Positions 1 to 9,943 of a stretch of DNA of 64,000 nt are shown here, in pieces. Below the pieces are notes generated by a model that saw only the letters and a list, made by a program, of their open reading frames with translations, did not search any database and was not told the origin of the DNA. The stretch lies in the NCBI GenBank assembly GCA_963712955.1, contig CAVQKF010000008.1, positions 62,001 to 126,000 of the forward strand, written 5' to 3'. This stretch comes from DATFVJ01 sp963712955 (GTDB lineage: Bacteria > Actinomycetota > Actinomycetes > Streptosporangiales > Streptosporangiaceae). The position numbers and the translations under genes were made by a program. Position 1 is the first letter of the stretch. The number at the start of each line of letters is the position of its first letter.

Positions 1-881
1 CTGGCGCTGCGGGGGGTTCCGTGGGCTCTTCCCCCCGGGGAGGTACGTCCGGCGGCCTGATGGTGGACGTGCGCGAGGTCGATGACCTACCGCCCGAGCG
101 GGTGGTGCTCGTCTCCACCGGGTCACAGGGCGAGCCGATGTCCGCGCTCTCAAGGATGGCCAGCCGTGATCATCAGATCCGGGTCGTCGAAGGCGACACG
201 GTGATCCTGGCGTCCTCGCTGATCCCGGGAAACGAGACTGCGGTCTACCGGGTGATCAACGGGCTCACCCGCTGGGGTGCGCGGGTGGTGCACAAGGGCA
301 ACGCGCTCGTGCATGTGTCTGGGCACGCGCCGGCCGGCGAACTGCTCTACGTGCTCAACCTCACCCGCCCGTCCAACTTCATGCCTGTACACGGGGAGTG
401 GCGGCATCTGCGGGCGCATGCAGACCTCGCCGAGCTCACCGGTGTGCCGCGCCGTGGCGTCGTCATCCCCGAGGACGGCGTCGTGGTGGACCTCGTAGAT
501 GGGCAGGCGTCGATAGCGGGCGCGGTGCCGTGCGGTTATGTGTACGTGGACGGGCTCTCGGTTGGTGAGGTGACCGAGTCGTCGCTGAAAGACCGGCGGA
601 TTCTCGGTGACGAGGGGTTTGTCTCCGTCGTCGTGGTGGTCGACTCGACAACGGGCAAGGTGGTCAGCGGGCCGGAGATCCACGCACGCGGTTCAGGTAT
701 CGACGACACGGCATTCGTTGACGTGCGGCCGTTGATCGAGGAGACGCTCGCGTACGCCGCGGCCGATGGCATCAACGACGTACACCAGCTTCGCCAGCTT
801 GTCCGCCGCACGGTCGGACGGTGGGTCAACGAGAACTACCGCCGCCGTCCCATGATCATCCCGGTCGTCGTCGAGCTCTGA
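1..881 (+). CDS. rnj: Ribonuclease J, C-terminal part (5' end outside window)
   Basis: This is the C-terminal half of RNase J, a metallo-beta-lactamase/beta-CASP endo- and 5'-exoribonuclease for RNA processing and decay. The frame is open from base 3 and ends at TGA 879-881. Visible family marks are STGSQGEPMSALSRM near the start, the GHAPAGEL and MPVHGEWRHLR segments of the beta-CASP/MBL core, and the conserved end RRRPMIIPVVVEL. About 290 of roughly 560 codons are present. The first ~17 codons (GAAGGSVGSSPRGGTSGG) do not look like the usual sequence before GLMVDV. They are encoded by G- and C-runs that resemble a dispersed element found elsewhere in the window. An internal start at GTG 21 is therefore unlikely to be real. 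It lies directly upstream of ftsK, as in many actinomycetes. Confidence 0.93.
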   Translation, partial: GAAGGSVGSSPRGGTSGGLMVDVREVDDLPPERVVLVSTGSQGEPMSALSRMASRDHQIRVVEGDTVILASSLIPGNETAVYRVINGLTRWGARVVHKGNALVHVSGHAPAGELLYVLNLTRPSNFMPVHGEWRHLRAHADLAELTGVPRRGVVIPEDGVVVDLVDGQASIAGAVPCGYVYVDGLSVGEVTESSLKDRRILGDEGFVSVVVVVDSTTGKVVSGPEIHARGSGIDDTAFVDVRPLIEETLAYAAADGINDVHQLRQLVRRTVGRWVNENYRRRPMIIPVVVEL

Positions 882-888
882 CGAGCGC

Positions 889-968
889 CGGGTTCGGCCC
901 ATGCGTCAGGTTCGGCCCATGCGCCGGGTTCGGCCCATGCGCCGGGTTCGGCCCATGCGCCGGGTCGG
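889..968. repeat. 18-nt minisatellite between RNase J gene and ftsK
   Basis: Four near-perfect 18-nt units of the type ggttcggcccatgcgccg start at 891, 909, 927 and 945, with a degenerate fifth at 963. The array starts eight bases after the RNase J stop. It contains in-frame ATGs that would extend ftsK upstream as an MRRVRP repeat, but ftsK more plausibly starts at 1084. Confidence 0.9.
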
Positions 969-1083
969 CAGGGCAGACGCGGCCGGGCGCTGGCGAAGAA
1001 GTCGCAACTGCGAGGGTGACAATCTTCGCGACACGCGCGCCAGGGCCTTTGGCCGCAAAGTGTTCGTCAGTACCGTTGAAATC

Positions 1084-3914
1084 ATGGCGACCCGTGCGCC
1101 GCGAAGCGCTTCCCGCATGCCGGCTGGCCCATCGGGCCGCGCCCGCCCTGATACTGCGGCTGGCTCTGGCAAGGGCCTGCGGACAGGGTCCGGGCGGCAG
1201 GCAGGCAGGCAGGACCCCAGACAGCAAAGGCGGCGGCCGCCAAATGGCAGGGGCAGTCCGCGGGGTAAGGGCACCGGCCGCGGGGGCAGGAACACCGGCG
1301 CTGGGCGATCGAATGACCCGTTCCTGATCCTGTTCGGCTGGATCGCCAATGTCCTCGTCGGCGCCTGGATGGTTGTCGCGCACGGTCTCGGTTTCGCGGT
1401 GCGGACGATCGGGCGCGGCGCCCGCGACCTGGATCCGCTGCACCGCAGGGACGGTATCGGCCTGGCCATCCTCGGCGCGGCGATTGTCACCGCCGCGGCC
1501 ACCTGGTGGCACATTGGCAGCGTGGCGGGCCGCGCGGTGTGGGCGGCCGTGACAGGCGCGTTCGGGTCGGCCGCGTGGTCTGTGCCCCTCATGCTCGCCC
1601 TGCTGTCGTGGCGGTACCTGCGCCACCCGGAGCGGAACGCGGAAACGGGCCGGATGGTGATCGGCTGGTCGGCGCTGATCGTTGGAGCCCTTGGCCTCGT
1701 GCACATCGCCAACGGCACGCCACCGCCGACCGCGGGCGCCGCGGTCATGCGCTCGGCAGGCGGCTTCATCGGCTTCTTCGCCTCCGCGCCGCTCGTCGGT
1801 GCCGTGACGTCGTGGATCGCCGCGCCACTGCTCGCCCTGCTCTGTCTCTTCGGCCTGCTCGTCATTACCGCCACGCCGGTGCACAGGATCCCCGAGCGCC
1901 TCGCCGAGCTGCACGGCTTCGTCCGAGGTGATCAGGAAAACCCGGCAGGGGGCGGCGGCGCTGAGAATGAGGCCGCGGGCCCGCAGGGCGGCCCGGCTGC
2001 GGACAAGGGCTCACGGCGCGGTCACGGCCACCTGCTGCGCGGCTCACGGTCGCGCAAGGCCGCCATCGAACCGGGCGAACACGAGAAACCGTACGACACC
2101 CCGCTGCTACCCGGTGGCGGCGCCGCCCATGGCCGTCCGGCGGCGCTGGCCGGAGACGCGGTGTCCCGCGCCGCCGCCCTGGTTTCTGGCGCGCCGCAGG
2201 AGGATGAGCCTGGTCAGGGCACCGGCGGGCCAGGCACAGGCCGACCAGGCACAGGCCGCCCAGGCACCGGCGAGCACGGGGACGACGACGACCTCCTCGA
2301 CGTGCTCGGGTTCGGGCACAGCCCAGACGGCAGGTCCCATGTGGGATCGCGTGGCACCGATGGGCAGCGTGACCCTGCGGCGGCGCATGGCCCGCCCGGC
2401 GCCGCCATCCGCGGATCCGAGCAGCTCACCCTCACCGGATCCGCCGACGGCAGCTATACGCTTCCGCCTGCGGCGCTGCTGCGCCCGGGGAGCGCGCCGA
2501 AGATGCGCACCCGCGCCAACGACGCCATCGTCGCCGCGCTGAGCGGCGTGTTCGAGCAATTCGACGTCGACGCTCAGGTCACGGGTTTCACCCGGGGCCC
2601 GACGGTGACCAGGTACGAAATAGAGCTGGGCCCGGCGGTCAAGGTCGAGCGGGTTACCCAGCTTTCCAAGAACATAGCCTACGCGGTGAAGAGCGCCGAC
2701 GTTCGGATCCTTCAGCCCAATCCCCGGCAAGTCCGCGATCGGCGTCGAGATCCCGAACACCGACCGCGAGGTCGTCAGCCTTGGCGACGTGCTCCGTTCT
2801 CCTGTGGCGGTGAACGACCATCACCCGATGGTCGTTGGCCTCGGAAAGGACGTCGAGGGCCGTACCCGCGTCGCGAACCTGGCCAAGATGCCGCACCTTT
2901 TGATTGCGGGCGCCACCGGCGCCGGCAAAAGTCGTATGCATCAATGGGCTGATCACTTCGATCCTGAGCCGGGCCACCCCGGACGAGGTGCGGGCGATCC
3001 TCATTGACCCCAAGCGGGTCGAGCTGACCATCTACGACGGGATCCCGCACCTGATCACGCCGATCATCACTAACCCGAAGCGGGCTGCGGAGGCGCTGGA
3101 GTGGGTGGTCGGCGAGATGGAGCGGCGCTACGATGATCTGGCGGCGTCGGGGTTCCGGCACGTCGACGACTTCAACAAGGCGGTGCGGGCAGGCAAGCTC
3201 ACTCCGCCGCCCGGTAGCGAACGCGTCTACCAGCCCTACCCGTACCTCCTGGTGATCGTGGACGAACTCGCCGACCTGATGATGGTCGCCCCGCGCGACG
3301 TGGAAGACTCTGTCGTCCGGATCACGCAGCTCGCCCGTGCGGCCGGGATCCATCTGGTGCTCGCCACGCAGCGGCCGAGCGTGGACGTTGTCACCGGCCT
3401 GATCAAGGCGAACGTGCCGTCCCGGCTAGCCTTCGCGACGTCCAGCCTCGCCGACAGCCGGGTCATTCTCGACCAGCCTGGTGCGGAGAAGCTGGTCGGC
3501 CAGGGCGACTCGCTCTTTCTGCCCATGGGGGCGAGCAAGCCGGTCCGGCTACAGAACGCCTTCGTGACGGAGAAGGAGATCCGCGAGGTCGTCGCGCACT
3601 GCAAGAAGCAGGCGCAGCCGACCTACCGGGAGGATGTGGCCGCCCCGGCCGGGCGCAAGCGTGAGATCGACGAGGATATCGGTGATGATCTCGAGCTTCT
3701 CGTCCAGGCGGCCGAGCTGATCGTCAGCACGCAGTTCGGCTCGACCTCGATGCTCCAGCGCAAGCTCCGGGTGGGTTTCGCCAAGGCTGGGCGGCTGATG
3801 GATCTGCTCGAGAGCCGCGGGATCGTCGGGCCGAGCGAGGGTTCCAAGGCACGGGACGTGCTGGTCAAGCCTGATGACCTCGCTGAGGTCCTGAGCAGCC
3901 TGAGCGGTGAATGA
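1084..3914 (+). CDS. ftsK: DNA translocase FtsK/SpoIIIE (two frame breaks)
   Basis: FtsK is a membrane-anchored hexameric ATPase that pumps chromosomal DNA through septa. I chose ATG 1084 (MATRAPRSA) because other actinobacterial FtsK proteins begin with a similar basic tail; the frame stays open upstream only through a minisatellite. Hydrophobic segments lie at about nt 1320-1880, followed by a long Gly/Pro-rich linker and the motor. Walker A (GATGAGKS) is at 2909-2932, Walker B (VIVDELADLMM) at about 3255, and the DNA-reading gamma domain (STQFGSTSMLQRKLRVG) at about 3725-3780. Two single-base insertions break the frame. One is an extra A at 2719/2720, where the expected reading is LQPIPGKSAIG. 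The other is an extra base at about 2933, just after Walker A, where GKSVCINGL is expected. The remaining protein is well conserved, so sequencing indels are the likeliest explanation. Confidence 0.92.
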
Positions 3915-4094
3915 TCAACAGGCCGGTGATTGCCGAAGGGCGCTGCCGGGTATGAAGGTTGTCGCTTCGGGGGGAGCGCTCCACGGAATGCCGAGTCCGC
4001 CCTTTTCGATGCGGGGGGTATCTCGCTGGCTCTTGCGCAGATGTCTAGACTTGGACCCGGGATTGGGGCTCCGGCGAGGTAGCGGAGGAATGGC

Positions 4095-4829
4095 GTGAGT
4101 ATCGGCGATACCCTGGCACGGGCCCGACGGGACGCCGGTCTGAGCATTACGCAGGTGAGCCAGCGGACGCGGGTCAGGGAAACGATCATCCGCGGGATTG
4201 AGAACGACGATTTCTCGCCGTGCGGCGGTGACTTCTACGCGCGCGGTCATATCCGAAGCGTGGCCAAGATTGTCGGGGTCGATCCTGGACCGCTGATCCA
4301 GGAGTACGACGACGCGCATGGCAAGCTCGGCCAGGTCTCCGCGGCCGAGGTCTTCGAGCCGGCCACGCCTATCAAGATCCGCGAGCGCCGCCCGCCGAAC
4401 TGGAGTGCGGCGATGGCGCTGGCGGTCATTGCGGTCATCGTCTACTGGGTGGTGCATTCGCTTGCGGGTGCTTCGCACCCTGTGAACAATGCGGCGCACG
4501 GTCAGCCGGTCAGGCACGCGTCCGCCTCCGCCACGCCCAGCCACAGCCTCACGGCCACCGGCGTCGCCAAACCGCGGCGCAACGTGGTGGTGCAGTTGGC
4601 AGCCAACGAGGCCTGCTGGGTAGGCGTGTACGCGGCGGACGGGGCCCAGGAATGGCAGCAGGTCATTCCGGCTGGGACGACCCGTTCGTGGACGTTCACC
4701 AGGCAGGTTTCGATGGAGATCGGCAATCCCGGCGGGGTCGCGCTGACAGTGAACGGCCGGAGCATCAACTCCCTCGGCTCCCAGCCGGTCACGCTCGACC
4801 TGAAACCCGGCCATAAAATCTCCGGTTAG
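4095..4829 (+). CDS. RodZ-like membrane protein, HTH_25 plus DUF4115
   Basis: This is a 244-residue protein with an N-terminal Cro/C1-type helix-turn-helix (about residues 5-65, IGDTLARARRDAGLSITQVSQRT), one membrane helix (about 103-123, ending in IVYWVVHSLA) and an extracellular DUF4115 domain (about 155-244). This is the architecture of RodZ-type cytoskeletal anchors and of the actinobacterial protein usually found between ftsK and rimO. The GTG start is supported by GGAGGA at 4083-4088. Its role is inferred: a cell-shape or cell-wall factor bridging cytoplasm and envelope. No catalytic residues are expected in this family. Confidence 0.85.
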   Translation: MSIGDTLARARRDAGLSITQVSQRTRVRETIIRGIENDDFSPCGGDFYARGHIRSVAKIVGVDPGPLIQEYDDAHGKLGQVSAAEVFEPATPIKIRERRPPNWSAAMALAVIAVIVYWVVHSLAGASHPVNNAAHGQPVRHASASATPSHSLTATGVAKPRRNVVVQLAANEACWVGVYAADGAQEWQQVIPAGTTRSWTFTRQVSMEIGNPGGVALTVNGRSINSLGSQPVTLDLKPGHKISG

Positions 4830-4999
4830 CGCTAGCAGGACCCGTAGGGCTACGTCGGATGTTGCTGGTGGCGCCGTACGAGCGGATGGAGCCAGTTCTG
4901 GCGATCGCGTCGGCCATGACCGGCCAGATCCCAGGCATGCGGCCCGCGGAACAAGGTTCGGTGGGATCGCCCCCCGCCTGCGTCCCGTAGTCTGCGGGT

Positions 5000-6728
5000 G
5001 TGTCGTCGTCATTGCAGGATCAAGCGGGCCCGCGCCGGACTGTCCGCCTCGTCACGCTCGGCTGCGCGCGCAACGAGGTCGACTCCGAGGAACTCGCGGC
5101 ACGGCTCGAGGCTTCGGGCTGGACCCTGGTCGGGGTGGGCGGCCACGACGATGACGAGGACGGCAGCGACACTGCGTACGAGGGTGTTCGTGGACAGCAC
5201 CGAGAAGCGAGTGTGGTGCTCGTCAACACCTGTGGCTTCATCGAGGCCGCGAAACGGGACTCCATCGGTGAACTGCTGTCTGTCGCGGACTCAGGCCGTC
5301 CCGTAGTAGCGGCCGGCTGCCTCGCGGAAAGGTACGGCGCCGATCTTGCAGAGGCACTTCCCGAGGCCGAGGTGATCAGTTTCGACGATTACCCGGACAT
5401 CGGCGAGGTGCTCGACGGGGTACTCGCGGGAAGGCGCAGGCCTGCACACACGCCGCGCGACAGGCGCAGGCTGCTGCCCCTCGCGCCGGCTGAGCGGCCC
5501 GCGGCCCAGCGGCCCGCGGCCCAGCGGCCCAGCACCGCCGAGCGGGCTGGCGGCGTGTACGTGCCAGGACACGGCGCACCGATCGTGCCGGATTCTCTAT
5601 CAGAATCCCGAACGGCTGCCGCAAGCGGTCCCGGGTCTGCCACGGGTGTCACGCCCGCCGGTGTCGAGACAGAGCCGGCCGAGATCTCTTGCCCACCGGG
5701 TGAGCCACATTCCAGGCCGGTGCCTGAGCGCGTGAGCCGTTCGGGATCTGCGGGATCTCCCCCTTCAGGCCCGCGGCTACTGCGCCGCAGGCTCTCTGGC
5801 GGGCTGGCCGCGCCCTTGAAGATCGCGTCCGGCTGCGACCGCAGGTGCAGTTTCTGTGCGATCCCGTCATTTCGGGGTGCGTTCGTCTCGCGCCAGCCGC
5901 AGGAGATACTCGCCGAGGCCCGGCTGGCTGGCTTCCGAGGGCGTGCGGGAGCTCGTGCTGGTCAGCGAGAACTCGACCTCATACGGCAAGGATCTGGGAA
6001 ATCTGCGGCTTCTGGAGGAACTGCTGCCCGCGCTCGGCGCTGTGCCCGGCATTGTGCGGGTCCGCGTCAGTTACCTGCAGCCGGCCGAGGTCAGGCCGGG
6101 ACTGACGGAGGTGCTTGCGTCCACTTCCGGCGTCGCGCCGTATTTCGATCTGTCATTCCAGCACGCGAGTGGTCAGGTACTTCGGGCCATGCGGCGGTTC
6201 GGGGACCGTGAGCGGTTCGCCGGGCTGCTCGGGCAGGTCCGCCGTCTGCGCCCCGATGCGGGTGTGCGGTCGAATTTCATCGTTGGCTTTCCCGGCGAGA
6301 CCGCGGCCGACCTAGCTGAGCTGCGGAGCTTTCTTGAAGACGCCAGGCTCGACGCCATCGGGGTCTTCGCTTATTCGGACGAGGACGGCACCGCCGCGGC
6401 GTCGCTGCCCGGCAAGCTGGACGAAGACGAGGTCGCCGCGCGGCTGAGGGAGATCAGCGATCTTGCCGAGGAACTCATGGCGCAGCGCGCGGAGGAACGG
6501 ATCGGCGAGGACGTGGAGGTGCTGATCGAAAGGCCGCTGGCCGGCGGCGGGTTCGAGGGGCGCGCCGCACACCAGGCACCGGAGGTGGACGGTACCACGA
6601 CTGTCCTTGGCGACCTCCGCGCAGCTCCAGGGGATCTCGTCCGCGCCACCGTCCGTGCCGCAGAAGGCGTCGACCTGGTGGCCGACGCCGTCGAGATCCT
6701 GCAGGGGTACGCCGCGGGACGGCGTTGA
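5000..6728 (+). CDS. rimO: Ribosomal protein S12 methylthiotransferase RimO (one frame break)
   Basis: RimO is a radical-SAM enzyme that adds a methylthio group to the conserved Asp of ribosomal protein S12. The N-terminal MTTase domain shows its three cluster cysteines in TLGCARNEVDSE, VNTCGFIEAAK and AAGCLAERYG. The radical-SAM triad is in CDRRCSFCAIPSFRG near nt 5837-5880. A TRAM domain follows at the C-terminus. Between the MTTase and SAM domains lies a long low-complexity linker with an AAQRP repeat. A single extra C at 5924 shifts the frame: ARWLASEGVREL is expected after LAE. Without it the protein continues to TGA 6726-6728. The GTG start at 5000 fits MSSSLQDQAG. The stop overlaps the pgsA start. 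Confidence 0.92.
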
Positions 6729-7477
6729 ACCGGGCAGGGCCCGGCTCGAACCCGGACGGTGCCGCGGACGGCGCGCAAGCAGGCCGTGCCGATAAAGGTG
6801 CAGGGGAAAGCCCCGGCGCGGGCGACACCGTGGCGGGCGCGGGCGACACCGTGGCGGGCGCGGCCGCATCACCTACGGCGCCGGTCACCGCTGACGGCAC
6901 GCCAGCTCCGGCGGGCGTGGTCAATGTGGCCAACGGCCTCACCGTGCTGCGGCTCGCGTTTGTCCCCGTCTTTGTGATCTTCCTGCTCAGGGGCGGCACC
7001 CTGGACCGGATCGTCGCGTTCGTGGTGTTCGTGGTCGCGTCATTCACCGACTTCCTTGACGGGCGCCTCGCCCGCAAGTACAGCCTCATCACGGATTTCG
7101 GCAAGATCGCCGACCCGATCGCGGACAAGGCGCTCACCGGTTCGGCCCTGATCGGCCTGTCGTATCTCGGAGAATTGCCCTGGTGGGTTACGGGCGTGAT
7201 TCTCTTCCGCGAGGTCGGGGTCACCGTGCTGCGGTTCTGGGTAATCCGGCGCGGTGTCATCCCGGCCAGCAGGGGAGGCAAGCTGAAGACCCTGCTCCAG
7301 GTGGTCGCGATCGGGTTGTATGTGCTTCCAGGGCCGCTCGGCCTGATCCGTGAGATTCTCATGGCGGCGGCGCTGGTCGTGACCCTGGTGACGGGTGGTG
7401 ACTACGTGCTACGGGCGGCGTCGCTGCGCCGAGGCCGTGCCGGCGCTCGCGGCACGCGGAAGGGGGCTCATGGTTGA
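6725..7477 (+). CDS. pgsA: CDP-diacylglycerol--glycerol-3-phosphate 3-phosphatidyltransferase
   Basis: This integral membrane enzyme makes phosphatidylglycerol phosphate from CDP-diacylglycerol and glycerol-3-phosphate. The CDP-alcohol phosphotransferase signature is clear in DFLDGRLARKYSLITDFG followed by KIADPIADK (pattern D-x2-DG-x2-AR-x8-G-x3-D-x3-D). Several hydrophobic segments surround it. The conserved domain starts at about VVNVANGLTVLRL. The ~60 residues before it are disordered and include an 18-nt duplication (GAGDTVA twice), so the annotated TTG start at 6725, which overlaps the rimO stop as TTGA, may be too far upstream. The 3' end overlaps cinA by 8 nt, so rimO-pgsA-cinA are probably co-translated. 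Confidence 0.9.
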   Translation: MNRAGPGSNPDGAADGAQAGRADKGAGESPGAGDTVAGAGDTVAGAAASPTAPVTADGTPAPAGVVNVANGLTVLRLAFVPVFVIFLLRGGTLDRIVAFVVFVVASFTDFLDGRLARKYSLITDFGKIADPIADKALTGSALIGLSYLGELPWWVTGVILFREVGVTVLRFWVIRRGVIPASRGGKLKTLLQVVAIGLYVLPGPLGLIREILMAAALVVTLVTGGDYVLRAASLRRGRAGARGTRKGAHG

Positions 7478-8003
7478 GGAACAGCGCCGCAGGCTGCAAC
7501 GGCCCGGGACTGACGAGTCAGATACCTGGGCACTGGCCGGCCAGATCCTGGAACTCCTGCGCTCGCGGGGCCACACCCTCGCGGTCGCCGAGTCGCTGAC
7601 TGGCGGGCTGATCTGCGCCGCGCTCACCGACATCCCTGGCGCGTCGGTGGTCGTGCGCGGTGGGGTCGTCGCCTACGCGACAGATCTGAAGGCGGTTCTG
7701 CTCGGCGTCCCCCGCGCACTGATCGACCGTCACGGCGCGGTGCATCCCGATGTCGCCGTGGCCATGGCGGAAGGAGTGAGGCTGCGGCTCGGTGCGGCAT
7801 TTTCCGTCGCTACCACGGGCGTTGCGGGTCCGGACCCACAGGACGGCAAGCCGGTTGGAACCGTGCATGTAGCGGTCGCAGCCGAAGGGGACACGGTGGT
7901 GCGGACGGTGGCGCTGCAGGGGGACCGGGCGGCCGTGCGGGCAGGGACGGTCGCGACATCGCTACGATTGCTCCTCGGCCGGCTGAGGGAAGAGACGGCC
8001 TGA
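7470..8003 (+). CDS. cinA: CinA C-terminal domain protein, nicotinamide-nucleotide amidohydrolase
   Basis: The product matches the stand-alone CinA amidohydrolase domain (PncC type), which deamidates NMN to nicotinate mononucleotide. Visible motifs are VAESLTGGLICAALTDIPG, the GGVVAYATDLK segment and the TTGVAGPDPQDGKPVGTVH loop. At 177 residues it has the usual length for the domain without the N-terminal MoeA-like part. ATG 7470 is preceded by GGAAGGGGG and overlaps the pgsA stop by 8 nt. The order pgsA-cinA-clgR is typical of actinobacteria. Confidence 0.9.
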   Translation: MVEEQRRRLQRPGTDESDTWALAGQILELLRSRGHTLAVAESLTGGLICAALTDIPGASVVVRGGVVAYATDLKAVLLGVPRALIDRHGAVHPDVAVAMAEGVRLRLGAAFSVATTGVAGPDPQDGKPVGTVHVAVAAEGDTVVRTVALQGDRAAVRAGTVATSLRLLLGRLREETA

Positions 8004-8126
8004 TTACAGCGTTACTAGCATTAACGAGTCCATCCCTAAGGGGCCTGCCACTTCGTCGGCAAGGCCAGGTACGGTGGAAGGTATCGCCAGGGATGAAGTG
8101 CCAGGGTCAGGGGAAGGGGTGCGACG

Positions 8127-8639
8127 ATGGTAATGCTTCGTCACTTGCTCGGTGACGTGCTACGGCGGCTGCGCCTACGGCAGGGTCGCACTCTTCGCGA
8201 AGTTTCTGCCGCGGCACGGGTGTCGCTCGGCTACCTGTCGGAGGTAGAGCGAGGCCAGAAAGAGGCCTCGTCGGAACTGCTCGCGGCGATCTGCTCCGCG
8301 CTCGGTGTGCCACTGTCTCGGGTGCTCGGGGAAGTGTCAGACGGCTTCGCGCTGGCTGAACTGCAGAATGCTGCTGTTCTGGACGGCCCGAAAGAGCCAG
8401 CCTTCGCCGGTCACCCCGCACGCTCCGCACATCACGACCGCGAGCTTGTGCCAGGGTCGGCAGCACTGCCCGGATCACGCCAGGCGGTGCTCGAAGGCCC
8501 CGTACCTGCCAGAGAGGTTCTCGCCAGCAAGCCGCTGCGCCACGGACTCATCGGCGGGCACGACGGCCAGCCCGCGCGCCACGCGTTCGGCGACGGATCC
8601 AGCCGGGTCGGCGACATCAAAGACATGGTCCCGGCCTGA
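8127..8639 (+). CDS. clgR: ClgR-type XRE transcriptional regulator with extended C-terminus
   Basis: ClgR activates clp protease genes and other stress genes in actinobacteria. Residues 1-75 are a nearly canonical ClgR HTH (LLGDVLRRLRLRQGRTLREVS, LGYLSEVERGQKEASSELL). ATG 8127 is preceded by AGGGGAAGGGG; ATG 8133 is the alternative start. The usual protein is about 120-130 residues with a short variable tail ending in a hydrophobic VVAA-like degron that ClpP recognises. Here residues ~90-160 are a long divergent stretch, but the end DIKDMVPA still resembles that tail. The extension may be a local expansion or conceal an indel. An 18-nt minisatellite starts at the stop codon. Confidence 0.85.
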   Translation: MVMLRHLLGDVLRRLRLRQGRTLREVSAAARVSLGYLSEVERGQKEASSELLAAICSALGVPLSRVLGEVSDGFALAELQNAAVLDGPKEPAFAGHPARSAHHDRELVPGSAALPGSRQAVLEGPVPAREVLASKPLRHGLIGGHDGQPARHAFGDGSSRVGDIKDMVPA

Positions 8640-8715
8640 GCACTGGCCCCGGCCTGGGCACTGGCCCCGGTCTCGGCAGTGGCCCCGGCCTGGGCTTTGG
8701 CCCCGGCATGGCCAC
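8637..8715. repeat. 18-nt minisatellite downstream of clgR
   Basis: Four to five imperfect 18-nt units of the form gcactggccccggcctgg run from the clgR stop towards the convergent VOC gene. A further degenerate copy lies near 8750. Unit length equals that of the array before ftsK, but the sequence differs. Confidence 0.8.
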
Positions 8716-8794
8716 TCCCTGCCCAGGCTGATGGCCCGGGCAGGCATCTGGCCCCGGCGCATCCGCCGGGTTTCCATGATTGTGGTGCGAAGGC

Positions 8795-9244
8795 CTAAGT
8801 GATCGTCACTCTGGGGTCGGCGATCGTGGCTCCCCATTCGTCGGGGCTGACGTCGCGGGCATGCGTCGAGAAGAGCCAAAGGTGGCCCTCCAGGTCCTCG
8901 GCTCCGTACTGTCGTTCCCCGTAGACAGTCTCGTGGAGATCCTCGACGATCTTGGCGCCCGCCGACATCGCGCCGTCAAAATGCGCGGCAACATCGTCGA
9001 CGAACACTGTCAGGGACTGGGTTTGGTAACCGAGGTGCGCCGGGCTCGCGGTGCCTGCTCGCGCACTCTTCAGCATGATCCAGGCGTCGCCGAGATACAT
9101 CTGCGCACCGCCATCTTGGCCGCCATAGCGGTAGTGCTCGGTGAAGCCGAACGTGGTGGTCAGCCAGGCCAGCGCGTCGGCTACATTCTCGTACGTGAGG
9201 TGCGGCAACACTGTGTCCGCCGGCACGGAACGGTTCCTCACCAT
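8795..9244 (-). CDS. VOC (glyoxalase/bleomycin-resistance) family protein
   Basis: This 149-residue protein has a vicinal oxygen chelate fold. It reads from VLPHLTYENVADALAWLTTTFGF through GGAQMYLGDAWIMLK, QTQSLTVFVDDVAAHFDGAM and ERQYGAEDLEGHLWLFS. Two beta-alpha-beta-beta-beta modules and a late Glu (DLEGHLW) are typical of the glyoxalase/PhnB-like group. The substrate is unknown. ATG 9244 (MVRNRSVPADTVLPHL) is chosen; the frame remains open far upstream, but that sequence is not conserved-looking. Confidence 0.8.
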   Translation of the reverse strand: MVRNRSVPADTVLPHLTYENVADALAWLTTTFGFTEHYRYGGQDGGAQMYLGDAWIMLKSARAGTASPAHLGYQTQSLTVFVDDVAAHFDGAMSAGAKIVEDLHETVYGERQYGAEDLEGHLWLFSTHARDVSPDEWGATIADPRVTIT

Positions 9245-9492
9245 CCTACGACCTCCCGCTCCACGGTGCGCGGCCTCAGCGCCCGCGCAAACCCTCCTAC
9301 GGATAGCATGAGCTCTCGCGGTACGGTTTATGCTAGCTGCGGCTGGGCGGCCTGTCGCGAGAGAGATCCACGATTTTGGCGACCGCGCCGCCGCGATGGG
9401 GGTTGGGTCCAGCTGCGTCCCGAACGGGCATGGCCTGCAGCAACCCCCGGAACCGGGAAGCAGAGTTTGACCGCAACGCGTACATGAACGCC

Positions 9493-9943
9493 TCACACCC
9501 ACGCCTGTGGGTCCTCTGCAAGCTCGGCCACTCTCGGCGGGAGCTTGCCCGAGGCGATGTGTTCCAGCGTCACCTGCTCCAGGATTGCCCGCTCATTCGC
9601 GCGGAGCGCGATCCATACGCGCTGCAATGGTGCCGCCGCGCCGGAGTAGCCGACATTCTCCGGCCGTGCGCCACGGACGCCGACCAAGGGTCCATCGACG
9701 GCGCGGATGATGTCCGCGAGCGCGATGTCACCTGCCGGGCGCGCCAGCCAGAAACCGCCTGGCGGCACCGCGCTGGCTGCGCACGAGGCCGGCGCGGCGC
9801 AGTTGGGTGAGGATGTTCTCGAGGAACTTGACTGGGATTCCCTGTGCGTTCGCGAGGTGCTCAGCGGTGATGGGCGTGCCGTCACCAACAGCAAGCTCGG
9901 CGGCCGCGCGTAGTGCATAGTCGGCCCGTGCAGACAACCGCAT
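9493..9943 (-). CDS. Rrf2 family transcriptional regulator (one frame break)
   Basis: The N-terminus MRLSARADYALRAAAELAV and the winged-helix recognition segment IPVKFLENILTQLRRAGLV are diagnostic of Rrf2 regulators. The C-terminal half (GGFWLARPAGDIALADIIRAVDGPL) lies in another frame. An extra base near 9761 separates them: SQRGAAGGFWLARP is expected. No cysteine cluster is seen in the region where IscR/NsrR bind Fe-S, so this is probably a cluster-free Rrf2 protein. The ~150-residue length is normal. The target is unknown; the neighbouring VOC gene is a possible partner. Confidence 0.8.

Noticed and set aside
901..1083. Upstream extension of FtsK with MRRVRP repeats
   Set aside because: The extension is encoded by the 18-nt minisatellite and poorly coding sequence; the family-like N-terminus starts at ATG 1084.
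2925..2940. Programmed frameshift at the FtsK Walker A motif
   Set aside because: An AAAA run is present, but a second break at 2719 and the extra C after AGT are better explained as indels.
7995..8126. Strong terminator or regulator site between cinA and clgR
   Set aside because: Only an imperfect hairpin at 8042-8066 without U tract is seen, and no clear ClgR palindrome could be identified by eye.
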